NCBI GenBank assembly: GCA_028293725.1
Contig: JAQGOE010000019.1
Coordinates: forward strand, 14,649-78,648
Direction of reading: 5' to 3'
DNA: 64,000 nt
DNA from: Gammaproteobacteria bacterium
GTDB lineage: Bacteria; Pseudomonadota; Gammaproteobacteria; Steroidobacterales; Steroidobacteraceae
How positions within the stretch are numbered: position 1 is the first letter of the stretch; each line of letters starts with the position of its first letter. The translations under genes and the position numbers were made by a program. Shown here piece by piece: positions 44,186 through 52,532 of this stretch. Under the pieces are notes generated by a model that saw only the letters and a list, made by a program, of their open reading frames with translations, was not told the origin of the DNA and made no database searches.

Positions 44186-45925
44186 CTATTCGTCCTGACC
44201 GACCCAGCCGCGCACCACCTGCGCAACCCGTTTCGCGTCTTGATTGACCAAGGTGCGGGCCGCCGCAACCTGCTGGTCGTGGGTGAGCGCAATCGCCTTC
44301 GGATCGGCCCCCGGGAGTGCCGGGTTGTTGCCGGCCTGAAGTGGCTCGTTATCCACGGTCTCGCCGGCGACACGGGGGAAGATCTGCACGGGCGGGCGAG
44401 TCGGGCCCACCAGGGTGCGCACCATCGGTCGCAGGACCGACAGTACGAGAACGAGGAGCACGGCCAGACCGGCACCCAGCTTCGCCATGTTGAGGAACAG
44501 CGGGGATTCCCAGAACGGCGGGCTCTCCAACTCGCCCTCGGGCGGCGCGGGCTCGGTCGTGAACGAAGCGTTGACCACGTTCACGTTGTCACCGCGCGAC
44601 TCGTCAAATCCTACTGTGTCCTTGACGAGTTGCGTCACGTGTTCGAGTTGCTGCGCGCTGAGCGCGACTTCCTTGACCTTGCCGTCTTTGTCCGTCGAGC
44701 GCATGTTGTCGACGAGCACAGCGACCGTGAGGCGTTTCAGCTTGCCCGCGGGCTGGCGTGTGTAGGCGAGCGTGCGATCGATTTCGTAGTTCCGGGTCGT
44801 GCTCTTCGAGGAAGAGGCATCGCTCCCGGCACTCGCCGCGCCACCGACCGGTTGCGTGAGGCCGGTAGCGCCTGCCGGTGCTTTGCTCGCTGCGGCGCCG
44901 GCGGCGGCATTGGCAGGACCGTTGGCGTTGCTTGCGTTCGTGTTGTTCTGGGCAGCCGTGTTCGGTGGCGCCTGGGCGACGCCCGCCGGCGGGGGCTGAT
45001 TGGTCAGCGCGCCCGGCACACCGCCCGAGGCGGACCCGTCGCGGCTGCTCTGCTCCGAGATCTGCTCGCTGCGCACGATCTGACTTTCCGGCCGGTATTG
45101 CTCGTGAGCTTCTTCGCTCACTGCCATGTCCATCTGAGCAACGACCTGCGCGCGGATGCGGCCGGCGCCGATCATCGGCGTGAGCAACGCTTCGATACGC
45201 TGCGTATAGTCTTCCTCGAGCCGGTGAACCATGTCGAATTGCTGCTCACGCAGGGCGAACTCGTCATGGCCTTCAGGGGAGGACAGTAGCCGGCCCTGTT
45301 GGTCGACCACCGTGACCTGGCTGGCTTCCATTTCAGGGATGCTGGAGGCCACCAGGTTCACAATGGCCGTCACCTGGCCCTGCTCGAGACGTCGGCCGGG
45401 CTTCACTTGTACGAATACCGAGGCGCTGCCGGGGTGGTGATCGCGCACGAACGCGGACTGGCGTGGAATGGCGAGGTGAACCCTCGCTGCCTCTATGGGA
45501 CGCAGGTTCGCAATCGTGCGCCCCAGCTCGGTCTCCAATGCGTGTTGGTACCGGGCATTCTCCATGAACTGGCTGACCCCGAAGCCGGGGTCCTTGTCCA
45601 TGAGCGCGAAGCCGCCGCCACTCTCGGGCAGCCCCTGGCCGGCGAGCTTCATACGAGCTTCACTCACACGCTCCGCGGGGACTTCGATGTTGTTCGAGCC
45701 CGGTTGAATACGATAAGGGATCTGCGCCGCTTCTAGCGCCTGGGCGATCTGCGACTGATCTCCGGCGGCAATGTTGGCGTAGAGCAGGCTGTAGCTCGGA
45801 CCGCGCGTCCACAGGACGACGGTGACACCGGCGGCCACGGCAGCGGCAATGCCGATGAGCAGCAGAATGGGTTTCAGGCCCGCGGTGAGAGCAGAGGGAG
45901 CAGGCAATGTGTTCGCTTCGGCCAT
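44186..45925 (-). CDS. fliF: FliF, MS-ring protein
   Basis: A 579-residue protein with two transmembrane segments (ILLLIGIAAAVAAGVTVVLW near residues 20-40, and LNMAKLGAGLAVLLVLVLSV near residues 465-490). It has the periplasmic ring-building motifs LEAAQIPYRIQPGSNNIEVP, GFGVSQFMENARYQHALETE and IEAARVHLAIPRQSAFVRDH. A Gln/Asn/Ala/Gly-rich insert occupies about residues 300-370. The C-terminal helix binds FliG. It forms the base on which the rod and export gate assemble and follows fliE by 8 bp. Confidence 0.97.
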   Translation of the reverse strand: MAEANTLPAPSALTAGLKPILLLIGIAAAVAAGVTVVLWTRGPSYSLLYANIAAGDQSQIAQALEAAQIPYRIQPGSNNIEVPAERVSEARMKLAGQGLPESGGGFALMDKDPGFGVSQFMENARYQHALETELGRTIANLRPIEAARVHLAIPRQSAFVRDHHPGSASVFVQVKPGRRLEQGQVTAIVNLVASSIPEMEASQVTVVDQQGRLLSSPEGHDEFALREQQFDMVHRLEEDYTQRIEALLTPMIGAGRIRAQVVAQMDMAVSEEAHEQYRPESQIVRSEQISEQSSRDGSASGGVPGALTNQPPPAGVAQAPPNTAAQNNTNASNANGPANAAAGAAASKAPAGATGLTQPVGGAASAGSDASSSKSTTRNYEIDRTLAYTRQPAGKLKRLTVAVLVDNMRSTDKDGKVKEVALSAQQLEHVTQLVKDTVGFDESRGDNVNVVNASFTTEPAPPEGELESPPFWESPLFLNMAKLGAGLAVLLVLVLSVLRPMVRTLVGPTRPPVQIFPRVAGETVDNEPLQAGNNPALPGADPKAIALTHDQQVAAARTLVNQDAKRVAQVVRGWVGQDE

Positions 45926-45933
45926 GGACTAGA

Positions 45934-46260
45934 TCACATCTGCATGTTCATGATGTCTTGGTACGCGCTCACGAGACGGTTACGGACCTCGTTCAGCGCG
46001 TGGAACGAGATGTTCGCCTTCGCTCCTGCCAACATGACCTGCGGTAGCTCGACGCCCGGCGTGCCGCGCGCGAAAGCGTCCGAGAGCTCGTCAGCCTTCA
46101 TCTGGTTCTGGTTCACGGAGTCCAGGCCCTGGCGCATGATGTTGGCGAACTCGCTCGGTCCGGTTTGCTGTGTCTGGGTCGCCGGCGAGGTGCCAACCTT
46201 CGTTTGCGCTGACAGCGAGCGGATCTGTGCGAGGACCTGGTTGATTTCCATTTGGCTCAT
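45934..46260 (-). CDS. fliE: FliE, MS-ring/rod adaptor
   Basis: A 108-residue protein with the FliE C-terminal domain FANIMRQGLDSVNQNQMKAD, then VMLAGAKANISFHALNEVRN and RLVSAYQDIMNMQM. Length is normal. It is the first gene of the fliEFGHIJK unit, 27 bp downstream of the fleR-like gene. No -24/-12 element was seen in that gap, so it may be read through from the fleR promoter at 47414. Confidence 0.95.
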   Translation of the reverse strand: MSQMEINQVLAQIRSLSAQTKVGTSPATQTQQTGPSEFANIMRQGLDSVNQNQMKADELSDAFARGTPGVELPQVMLAGAKANISFHALNEVRNRLVSAYQDIMNMQM

Positions 46261-46287
46261 GATGGTGCTCTTGAGTTGGATCGCAGA

Positions 46288-47373
46288 TCAGGCGGCGGGG
46301 ACATCAATGCCGGCCTCGCGCAGTCGCGCCAGCTTGTATCGCAAGGTGCGTGGGCTGATTCCCAGCCGCTCCGCGGCCTCGCGCCGGTTGCCCTGGCCGC
46401 TGCGTAACGCATCGAGAATCAAATCGCGCTCCGTCTGGCCGAGTGAGTTGGCCAGTGAGCCGGTCGCGGCGCTGTCCGCGCTGACAACGCCCGCAGGCGC
46501 GGATTTCGCAGCGCTCCGTACGGGCAGATGGGCGACGATGATTCCGCCTCCCGTCATACCCGCGGCGTCGTTGGCAAGCTCGAACTGGATGTGCTCGGGA
46601 CGGATCACCGGCCCGTTCACGAGAATGAGAGCCCGTTGCAGCAGATTATCCAACTCGCGCACGTTGCCCGGCCACGGATAGGTGAGGAGCAGGTGTGCGG
46701 CTTCCGCGCTGAGAGCCGGGATCGGCTCTCCGGGACGGCAACGTCCGGAGAGGAGCTGCATCGCAAGCGGCAACACGTCGTCGCGCCGCAGTCGCAGTGG
46801 CGCCAGCGCCAGAGGAAACACGTTGAGTCGGTAATAGAGGTCTTCACGGAAGCGCCCGGCTGCGACTTCCTCGCGTAGGCGACGGTTTGTCGTCGCCAGC
46901 ACGCGCACGTCGAGTGTGATCGCAGTCCGGCTGCCGATGCGCTCGACTTCGCGCTCCTGCAGGACGCGTAACAACTTCGCCTGCAATGCGAGCGGCATTT
47001 CGGTGATCTCATCCAGGAGCAGGGTGCCGCCCTGCGCCTGCTCGAACTTGCCGGGATGCGCGGCCTGCGCGCCGGTGAAGCTGCCCCGCTCGTAACCGAA
47101 CAGCATGGCTTCGAGCATGTTTTCCGGGATCGCGGCGCAATTCACTGCTACAAACGGTTGCGCGGCGCGCGGCGAGCGGCGATGGATGAACCGCGCCAGT
47201 ACTTCCTTGCCTGTGCCGGACTCACCGACGATCAACACCGTGCAGTCGCTTGCGGCCACGCGCCGGGCGACCTCGACGAGGCGCTGCGAGCTGGGTGCAT
47301 AAGCAACAGGCTGCGGCTCCGCGCGGGTCGCGCAGGCAGCGGCAGATTGTTTGTCGAGAGAGTCGTCTGTCAT
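46288..47373 (-). CDS. fleR: FleR-like sigma54 activator lacking a receiver domain
   Basis: From the ATG at 47373 ([20 protein letters not shown]) the product is 361 residues. A GGAGG lies 6 nt upstream, and a sigma54 promoter begins 41 nt upstream, which excludes the earlier in-frame start at 47418. About 35 residues precede the AAA+ domain: Walker [20 protein letters not shown], the sigma54-contact loop [20 protein letters not shown] and Walker [21 protein letters not shown]. The C-terminal helix-turn-helix is [20 protein letters not shown]. FleR of Pseudomonas carries an N-terminal receiver phosphorylated by FleS; here both the receiver and any fleS gene are absent. It should activate class III basal-body genes with sigma54. 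Confidence 0.9.
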   Translation of the reverse strand: MTDDSLDKQSAAACATRAEPQPVAYAPSSQRLVEVARRVAASDCTVLIVGESGTGKEVLARFIHRRSPRAAQPFVAVNCAAIPENMLEAMLFGYERGSFTGAQAAHPGKFEQAQGGTLLLDEITEMPLALQAKLLRVLQEREVERIGSRTAITLDVRVLATTNRRLREEVAAGRFREDLYYRLNVFPLALAPLRLRRDDVLPLAMQLLSGRCRPGEPIPALSAEAAHLLLTYPWPGNVRELDNLLQRALILVNGPVIRPEHIQFELANDAAGMTGGGIIVAHLPVRSAAKSAPAGVVSADSAATGSLANSLGQTERDLILDALRSGQGNRREAAERLGISPRTLRYKLARLREAGIDVPAA

Positions 47374-47380
47374 TTGACCT

Positions 47381-47394
47381 CCCACATCTGTGGG
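47381..47394 (-). promoter_or_regulatory. Inverted repeat covering the fleR Shine-Dalgarno region
   Basis: CCCACATCTGTGGG is a perfect dyad within the short fleR leader. On the transcript the 3' arm GTGGG runs directly into the GGAGG that precedes the ATG at 47373, so the hairpin could hide the ribosome-binding site; alternatively it is a protein-binding operator. Confidence 0.55.
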
Positions 47395-47413
47395 TACTTC
47401 GTAGAGTAGGAGG

Positions 47414-47430
47414 TGCAAAAGGCGTGCCGG
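47414..47430 (-). promoter_or_regulatory. Sigma54 (-24/-12) promoter of the fleR-like gene
   Basis: Minus-strand CCGGCACGCCTTTTGCA matches TGGCACG-N4-TTGCA except for the first T, with GG (47428-47427) and GC (47416-47415) exactly 10 nt apart. The predicted start is near 47403, giving a 30-nt leader. It lies in the 120-bp gap after fleQ, as expected if FleQ activates fleR. Confidence 0.82.
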
Positions 47431-47493
47431 GTTGGATTCGGCCGCAAAGCGTGAGAGGCGTCACAGGCGCGGCAACAAACCGCCGCGCGAGCG

Positions 47494-48756
47494 TCAATCT
47501 TCCGTCACGGTCTCCGTCGCGTCCGTCGCCATGCCCAGTTTGCGGAGCTTCTCGACGAGAGTCGTGCGCCGCAAGTTGAGGAGACGGGCCGCGTGTGCAA
47601 CGGTGCCGTTGGAACGCGCGAGAGCCTGCTCGACGAGCCGGCGCTCGATGGCGAGCAGATGGGCGCGCAGGTCCATGCCTTCCTGCGGCAGGATGGTCAT
47701 AGCGTGGAAAGGATCCATGGTGGCAGCCTGGATCGCCGTCGGGGCGAGTCGGCTCGGCTCGAGCGGCTCCGGCTCGAACGCTTCTGATTCCAACATCGTC
47801 AGAGCGTTCTCGTCGCTCAGGGACACTTGCTCCTCCACCGCGATGGCCTGCGAGGCATCATCGAGAGCGGAGATGCACAGTGAGCTGTCGAGAGCTTTGA
47901 CTTCGAGCGTCCAATCTTCTGGCGGCCGATATTTCGGCGGCAGGTCGCGAACTTCGACCACGCGGTTGCAGCAGACGATTGACAGCCGCTCGATGAGATT
48001 ACCGAGCTCGCGGACGTTGCCGCTCCACGAGTGCAGTGCGAGGGCTGCGAGCGCGCGCTGCGAGAGCTGCAGGCGGCCGCGGCCTTCAGACATGTTATGC
48101 GCTACGAAGTCGCGTATGAGTAGCGGGATGTCTTCGCTGCGCGTGCGCAGCGGGGGCATCTCGATGGGGAATACGTTGATGCGATGAAAGAGGTCTTCGC
48201 GAAACGTACCGCGCGTGATGGAGTCTTCGAGATTGCGATGCGTTGCGGCGATGATGCGGACGTTGCAGCGGATCGACGCATGATTGCCGACGCGCTCGAA
48301 CACTCGCTCCTGCAGGACACGCAGCAGCTTCACCTGCATGGACGGGCTCATATCCCCGATCTCGTCGAGGAAGAGAGTGCCGCCCTCGGCGATCTCGAAA
48401 CGGCCCTTGCGGGCGGCGATGGCGCCGGTAAAGGAGCCCTTTTCGTGGCCGAACAGCTCGGATTCCAACAGATCGGCGGGGATCGCGCCGCAGTTCACCG
48501 CCACAAAGGGGCGGCCGCGACGCGGACTCAAATCATGGATGGCGCGGGCGACGACTTCCTTACCGGTGCCGGATTCGCCGAGCACGAGCGCTGTGGAGTC
48601 GAAAACCGCTACCTGGCGTATGAGAGCAATAACGTCGCGGATGGCCGTGGACGTGCCGGTCGGTAAACGCACGCCTGCGGTGATGGGCGTCACCACGCTC
48701 GTTCTTGTTTCGCTGCCGATGAGCTCGGACGCCAAATGTGATTCCACCGCCGCCAT
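47494..48756 (-). CDS. fleQ: FleQ-like master flagellar regulator lacking the N-terminal FleQ domain
   Basis: A 420-residue sigma54 activator. Only about 50 residues precede the AAA+ domain, versus about 140 in Pseudomonas FleQ. AAA+ features are Walker [21 protein letters not shown], the loop [20 protein letters not shown] and Walker [21 protein letters not shown]. The C-terminal helix-turn-helix, [20 protein letters not shown], is characteristic of FleQ. Where Pseudomonas FleQ has LFRSLVG before Walker A (a c-di-GMP contact region, from memory), this protein has GVRLPTG, keeping only the Arg and Gly. It has a GGAG Shine-Dalgarno 9 nt before the ATG. It is expected to drive the sigma54 promoters found at 6946, 7072, 39157 and 47414. 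Confidence 0.91.
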   Translation of the reverse strand: MAAVESHLASELIGSETRTSVVTPITAGVRLPTGTSTAIRDVIALIRQVAVFDSTALVLGESGTGKEVVARAIHDLSPRRGRPFVAVNCGAIPADLLESELFGHEKGSFTGAIAARKGRFEIAEGGTLFLDEIGDMSPSMQVKLLRVLQERVFERVGNHASIRCNVRIIAATHRNLEDSITRGTFREDLFHRINVFPIEMPPLRTRSEDIPLLIRDFVAHNMSEGRGRLQLSQRALAALALHSWSGNVRELGNLIERLSIVCCNRVVEVRDLPPKYRPPEDWTLEVKALDSSLCISALDDASQAIAVEEQVSLSDENALTMLESEAFEPEPLEPSRLAPTAIQAATMDPFHAMTILPQEGMDLRAHLLAIERRLVEQALARSNGTVAHAARLLNLRRTTLVEKLRKLGMATDATETVTED

Positions 48757-48953
48757 TGAATCTCCAGCCCTTCATCAACGTTTTTTTGCTTTAGTTCTCT
48801 ACCCGCGAGACAGCGTCCGACTGCAAGCCTCAGCGACGAGGGCTATGTTGCTGATGGGGGAGCGTAAAAGCTGTGAAGCACATCCGACTTGGGCCGTGTG
48901 CACTGCAACGCTAGCGTGATGCCATTCACACCCGCCGCGACAATTGTCTAAAC

Positions 48954-49529
48954 TTAACCTTGTCCGCGCCGGGGTTGCCGGCTGCCAGCGATCTGACGGC
49001 GGTGGCGACGGAAGGCGAGCTTCTCGATGAGGTCGGCTACAGCCTCTCCGACTGGAGCGAACCTCACTTTGACATGACCGTCGGGTGTGACGTTCGTCAC
49101 ACGTCCGGGCAACCGCAGGGGTTGCGCGAGGGCATCGTGCAGGTAGATTTCGGCGACGCCCTGTTCTCCGGCTTCCGGCAGAGGGGTCGTGCCGCGCCAC
49201 ATGCCGCCCAGGGCATTGAAGCGAACGGACACGGCGGGCGGTCGCGGCCGGTTGGCGGCAAGGATTTGCCCCACCATGTCCAGGAGCAGGTTGATCTTGA
49301 GGTCCAGGCGCAGGATGTCCGCCGCGTACGGGGCCGCCTCGTCCGGCTTGTCGACCGGGCCATGCTCGTCCATGGCATCCCAGGCCTGCAGCACCTGCAG
49401 GTTACGCTCGGTGAAGCCCGCGGCCATATCGCGATCGGCAGGGTTGGGCATCTGGCGCCAGACGACGGGTAGTACGTCCTGGAAAGCCAGCTCTTCGTAT
49501 AGAACGACTGTGTCCGCGCCGTCGAACAT
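48954..49529 (-). CDS. Probable PilZ-domain protein
   Basis: A 191-residue soluble protein. The N-terminal half is helical (LQVLQAWDAMDEHGPVDKPD, then ADILRLDLKINLLLDMVGQI). The C-terminal half is predicted beta-rich (AVSVRFNALGGMWRGTTPLP, then GVAEIYLHDALAQPLRLPGR and VTNVTPDGHVKVRFAPVGEA), in the manner of atypical PilZ domains encoded near fliS in Xanthomonas-like clusters. The c-di-GMP motif RxxxR is not evident, so it may not bind the nucleotide. It lies 34 bp after fliS and probably shares its sigma28 promoter. The stop is TAA at 48956-48954; a basic tail ends the protein. Confidence 0.72.
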   Translation of the reverse strand: MFDGADTVVLYEELAFQDVLPVVWRQMPNPADRDMAAGFTERNLQVLQAWDAMDEHGPVDKPDEAAPYAADILRLDLKINLLLDMVGQILAANRPRPPAVSVRFNALGGMWRGTTPLPEAGEQGVAEIYLHDALAQPLRLPGRVTNVTPDGHVKVRFAPVGEAVADLIEKLAFRRHRRQIAGSRQPRRGQG

Positions 49530-49563
49530 TCGAGTCTCCGTGCCGCGCCAAGGGGGCGCTGTG

Positions 49564-49965
49564 CTAGTTCCTTGACGCTACGCGAACTTCCACCGGCATG
49601 TAGTTCCAGGCCGATTGAAGCGCGTCCAGCAGATGCGACACCTCGTCCAGTGCCGCGATTCCATTCTGAAGATCGGCAGCTCCGAGCCGCCGGCACATGT
49701 AATCGTACAGGTCATCGAGGTTTGCCGCGATGGCACCGCCCCGGGGCAGGTCGAGGTCGGCCCGCAGCTCGGTGATGATCATCACCGCGGACCGCAGCTG
49801 GGACTGTCCGGCTGCATCCCCGTCCAGGAGGCGCTCCCGGGCGGCTTCGATCCGCTCGAGCGCGCCGTCCATCAGCAGCCGGGCAATTCCGTAGGGACCT
49901 ACGGCCGGACCCCCCTGACCGAGTCGGGAGCCGTGGCTGGCGCGGAATGTGAGGGTCGCTGGCAT
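49564..49965 (-). CDS. fliS: FliS, flagellin export chaperone
   Basis: A 133-residue helical protein. It has the FliS pattern PYGIARLLMDGALERIEAAR, RSAVMIITELRADLDLPRGG, AIAANLDDLYDYMCRRLGAA and VSHLLDALQSAWNYMPVEVR. FliS binds the C-terminus of flagellin FliC and carries it to FlhA. fliC and fliD, usually just upstream, are absent from this window. A sigma28 promoter lies 38 bp upstream (50003-50030). The N-terminus carries an extra Gly-rich stretch (about 25 residues) relative to E. coli FliS. Confidence 0.92.
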   Translation of the reverse strand: MPATLTFRASHGSRLGQGGPAVGPYGIARLLMDGALERIEAARERLLDGDAAGQSQLRSAVMIITELRADLDLPRGGAIAANLDDLYDYMCRRLGAADLQNGIAALDEVSHLLDALQSAWNYMPVEVRVASRN

Positions 49966-50002
49966 GGGGGCGGTCTGTCGGGATCAATGGCCGTTGCTCC
50001 CG

Positions 50003-50030
50003 GTATCGGCCAGCTACGGGGGCAACTTTA
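50003..50030 (-). promoter_or_regulatory. Sigma28 (FliA) promoter of fliS and the PilZ gene
   Basis: On the minus strand TAAAGTTG (50030-50023), a 12-nt spacer, then GCCGATAC (50010-50003). Both elements match the FliA consensus at 7/8. The spacer is one base longer than the E. coli optimum and than the flgM promoters here. Confidence 0.72.
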
Positions 50031-50093
50031 GGCGGATGGACTTAAGGCGGGGGCACGCCCGCCTGCGGCGGGAACGGTTAGGACTTCGGTCTG

Positions 50094-50822
50094 TCAGTCC
50101 GTGGTCGCCGTGTCAGGTCGCGTGTTCGCCAGCGATGTCAGGTTGCTGGCGGTCTCGTCGAGGAAGAAGCGCCTCACCATCATCGCCTGTTGCAGTTTGC
50201 CCTTGCGGACGTAAGCCTCGTACAGGAGATCCTTGACCACCTCGAGCGCGATGCCGGCTTCATAACTGTCCAGCAGCGGCATGTTGGGACGTGGGTCGGT
50301 CTCGTTGCCGAACAACATCGTGCGCAGCTTGTTGAAGGGCTCCGTGGCGATGCCGGCGAGCTCGCGCACGTTGTTGAGCTCGTCGAAAAGCCGCATTTTC
50401 CCAGGCTCGCCGAGATCGGCGAACGCCGCCTGCGCGGTGCGGCGGCACATCGAGGCGAACGCGTTGTAGGCCGCGTTCGAGAAACACACCAGTGCTTCCC
50501 TGAAGAGAATTTCGACTTCCTCGGGAAGGTAGGTGTAGGTGAATTTCTCGCGCGCGCGCTCGACTTCGGTGAACTGTGGCGCGAGCTCGATGCGCGCCGT
50601 GCCGTAACTGCGCACGGTGAAGCGCAGAAAAATGGGCGCGTGGCAGTTGTCGCAGAGATACACGACACCCACCTGGCGTGGCTTGTGAACCGCGAGGTCT
50701 TCGAAGCGGGGCACCGCGACGGGTGTGATGTGCGACACAACCTGACAATGGGGACACGTGACGGCGAGGTTTTCGGCCTGGTCGTGATTGAGACGGCTGG
50801 CGAGATCGATGTAGACCGACAT
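50094..50822 (-). CDS. DUF4145-type protein with N-terminal zinc ribbon
   Basis: A 242-residue soluble protein. The N-terminal zinc ribbon has two Cys-x-x-Cys pairs (TCPHCQVVSH near residue 25 and LCDNCHAPIF near residue 57). The rest is helical and matches DUF4145 (ALVCFSNAAYNAFASMCRRT, then LVxxxL-type helices near VREL and YEAGIALEVVKDLLYEAYVR). DUF4145 proteins often appear next to restriction or defence genes, but here the neighbours are flagellar and membrane-lipid genes, so no such role is claimed. A perfect 7-bp dyad lies 57 bp upstream of its ATG (50879-50895). Confidence 0.75.
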   Translation of the reverse strand: MSVYIDLASRLNHDQAENLAVTCPHCQVVSHITPVAVPRFEDLAVHKPRQVGVVYLCDNCHAPIFLRFTVRSYGTARIELAPQFTEVERAREKFTYTYLPEEVEILFREALVCFSNAAYNAFASMCRRTAQAAFADLGEPGKMRLFDELNNVRELAGIATEPFNKLRTMLFGNETDPRPNMPLLDSYEAGIALEVVKDLLYEAYVRKGKLQQAMMVRRFFLDETASNLTSLANTRPDTATTD

Positions 50823-50878
50823 TATGTTGTGCCGGCTGAGCTTGTTGTTGTGTCCGGAACGAGCTGCGATTCTATCTC

Positions 50879-50895
50879 ATGACGTGGCACGTCAT
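50879..50895. promoter_or_regulatory. Perfect dyad ATGACGT-GGC-ACGTCAT upstream of the DUF4145 gene
   Basis: A 7-bp inverted repeat with a 3-bp spacer, centred 66 bp upstream of the ATG at 50822. Its size and symmetry fit a dimeric repressor or activator site. No regulator is identified. Confidence 0.5.
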
Positions 50896-50912
50896 TGCCG
50901 CATTCGGGTCGC

Positions 50913-50930
50913 CCCACGTCGCGCCGTGGG
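50913..50930. terminator. Weak hairpin after the acvB/virJ gene
   Basis: CCCACG (50913-50918) pairs with CGTGGG (50925-50930). It lies downstream of the stop at 51009 on the minus strand. No T-tract follows. Confidence 0.35.
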
Positions 50931-50938
50931 CGCTTCGC

Positions 50939-50967
50939 GGGATTCCCTCCGCTACGCTCCGGTCGCC
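50939..50967 (+). repeat. Intergenic sequence resembling the cheA/flhF repeat
   Basis: This 29-bp stretch keeps GGGATTCCCTC, GCT, GCTC and GGTCGCC in the same order as the repeat units in cheA and flhF, with small insertions. It lies in the 186-bp gap between the acvB/virJ gene and the DUF4145 gene. Membership of the same family is tentative. Confidence 0.4.
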
Positions 50968-51008
50968 CCGGCTGTACTGCTACGCACACGCCTGCGTTAT
51001 GTAATGGG

Positions 51009-52532
51009 TCAGGTCGTGGGGCGCGGTGTGCGCGCGAAGGCCAGGATGCGCTCGGCGAGCGTGGAGTATTCGCCGCTGAAGTGATGGCCCTTGCCGACTT
51101 CGGCGAGTGTGATTTTCGTGTGCTCGGGACTTTTGGGCAGTCCGGGGCAGATCGAGTCCGATTCGCCTTCGCCGTAGACGCACAGCACCGGCACGCCACC
51201 GATGGCCGCGACCTCGGGTTGGGTAGGCGGTCCGCCGTCATCGGAACCGACCCAGTCGGCGATCCGAATCTCGAAGGAGGCGTTCGAGTCGACGCCCAAC
51301 AGGCTGACAGTTGCAACACGCTGGCGCAGATCGGGCGGTAGCCGGTTCACTACGAACGGCAACACGTCCGCCCCAAAAGAGTAACCAACGAGCAGCACGC
51401 GCTGTTTGTTCCACGCCGCCAGGTAATGGCTCATGACGCGGGCGACGTCTTTCGCGGTTTCGGCCGGAGTGCGCTCGGTCCAGAAGTATTTCAGCGAGTT
51501 CAGGCCCACGGTGGGCACGCCGCTCGCGGCCAACTGTGTGGCCAACTCCTGGTCGAGCCCCGCCCAGCCGCCGTCACCCGTGAGGAGGACCGCCATCTCA
51601 TCCGAGCTGGAATGGCCTTCCGCCGCCGGGACCTCGTTCACAGGCAGGTCGCTGATTTCCTGCGGACGCGCGGCGGGCGCTTCGGTATGAGCGCTGATGC
51701 TGGCGTAGGCCTCGCGAAACTGCGGCATCCAGTTGCGCTCGACCGAGAAGCCGTGGCCCACGAGTGGCAGCTTGACGACCTGGGCGCCGTTGGTCCGTGC
51801 GGCGAATAGGTCCACGGGCGCGGGGCCGCACACCTCGTCTTTCTGGCCCTGGAAGGCGATCCAGGGCTGCTTGAGGTTTTTGGCAGGCTCAAAAACGAGG
51901 TCGGTCTTTTTGCCGGGTGTGTAGTGCAAGCCGGCGCCCGGGCAGAGTGCGGCGCCGGAGAAATCCTGGTCGGGGCAGAAGCCGAGGCTCAGAGCGCCGG
52001 CGAAGGTGCCCGGTGGGGACTGCACGAGGGCTGCGTAGACCACCGTGGCGCCGGAGGAGTAACCGACGAGAACGGGCACGTGATACACGAACATGCCGAT
52101 CTCTTTCTGGATCTGGTGACTGAGATTCTCGAAGTCTCCCGCGATCAGTTGGCAGGGTGCGTTCGGACGCTGCGCGGCTTTGCCGAGCGCACCGAGGTAT
52201 TGGCGGATGTCCACGCCAATGACGACCGCGCCCATGTCGACGAGTGCCTTCGCCATACTGATGACGCCCAGATTCCAGCCGCCGTCACCCGAGAGGAAGA
52301 TGGCGACACTCTTGGGCGTGCCCTCGGGAATGTAGACCGTGACGGTGCCGAAGCGGCCGGCGGGGAGATGGGTTTCGCCTTCGGTGGGGTCGACGGGGGC
52401 CTTGGTCGCGGTGGGCTTGTTGGCTTGCGCGGAGGCGGTGCTGGCCTGGGGAGCTTCTGCGGTGGCTGCACCGGCCGTTGCCGTGACGGCCAGCAACAGC
52501 GCTACGACCCCTGCAAGGCATCTGCGACTCAT
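51009..52532 (-). CDS. acvB: AcvB/VirJ-family hydrolase with two virulence-protein domains, likely lysyl-phosphatidylglycerol hydrolase
   Basis: From the ATG at 52532, which overlaps the mprF stop (52529-52532, ATGA), the product is 507 residues. A signal peptide (LAGVVALLLAVTATAGAATA) targets it to the periplasm. Two related alpha/beta-hydrolase halves follow, each with a GDGGW motif (AIFLSGDGGWNLGVISMAKA and LLTGDGGWAGLDQELATQLA) and a nucleophile elbow (VLVGYSSGATVVYA and LLVGYSFGADVLPF). AcvB of Agrobacterium hydrolyses lysyl-phosphatidylglycerol made by its MprF homolog LpiA. Coupling to mprF here suggests the same pair. A long upstream extension to 53042 overlaps mprF and is rejected. 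Confidence 0.86.
   Translation of the reverse strand: MSRRCLAGVVALLLAVTATAGAATAEAPQASTASAQANKPTATKAPVDPTEGETHLPAGRFGTVTVYIPEGTPKSVAIFLSGDGGWNLGVISMAKALVDMGAVVIGVDIRQYLGALGKAAQRPNAPCQLIAGDFENLSHQIQKEIGMFVYHVPVLVGYSSGATVVYAALVQSPPGTFAGALSLGFCPDQDFSGAALCPGAGLHYTPGKKTDLVFEPAKNLKQPWIAFQGQKDEVCGPAPVDLFAARTNGAQVVKLPLVGHGFSVERNWMPQFREAYASISAHTEAPAARPQEISDLPVNEVPAAEGHSSSDEMAVLLTGDGGWAGLDQELATQLAASGVPTVGLNSLKYFWTERTPAETAKDVARVMSHYLAAWNKQRVLLVGYSFGADVLPFVVNRLPPDLRQRVATVSLLGVDSNASFEIRIADWVGSDDGGPPTQPEVAAIGGVPVLCVYGEGESDSICPGLPKSPEHTKITLAEVGKGHHFSGEYSTLAERILAFARTPRPTT

Noticed and set aside
48904..48924. Sigma54-like TGGCATCACG and TTGCA upstream of fleQ (minus strand)
   Set aside because: GG and GC are 15 nt apart instead of 10, so sigma54 could not use it.
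50885..50899. Sigma54-like TGGCACG-TCA-TTGC on the plus strand
   Set aside because: GG to GC spacing is 9 nt, one short, and no plus-strand gene follows. The sequence is better explained by the dyad at 50879-50895.
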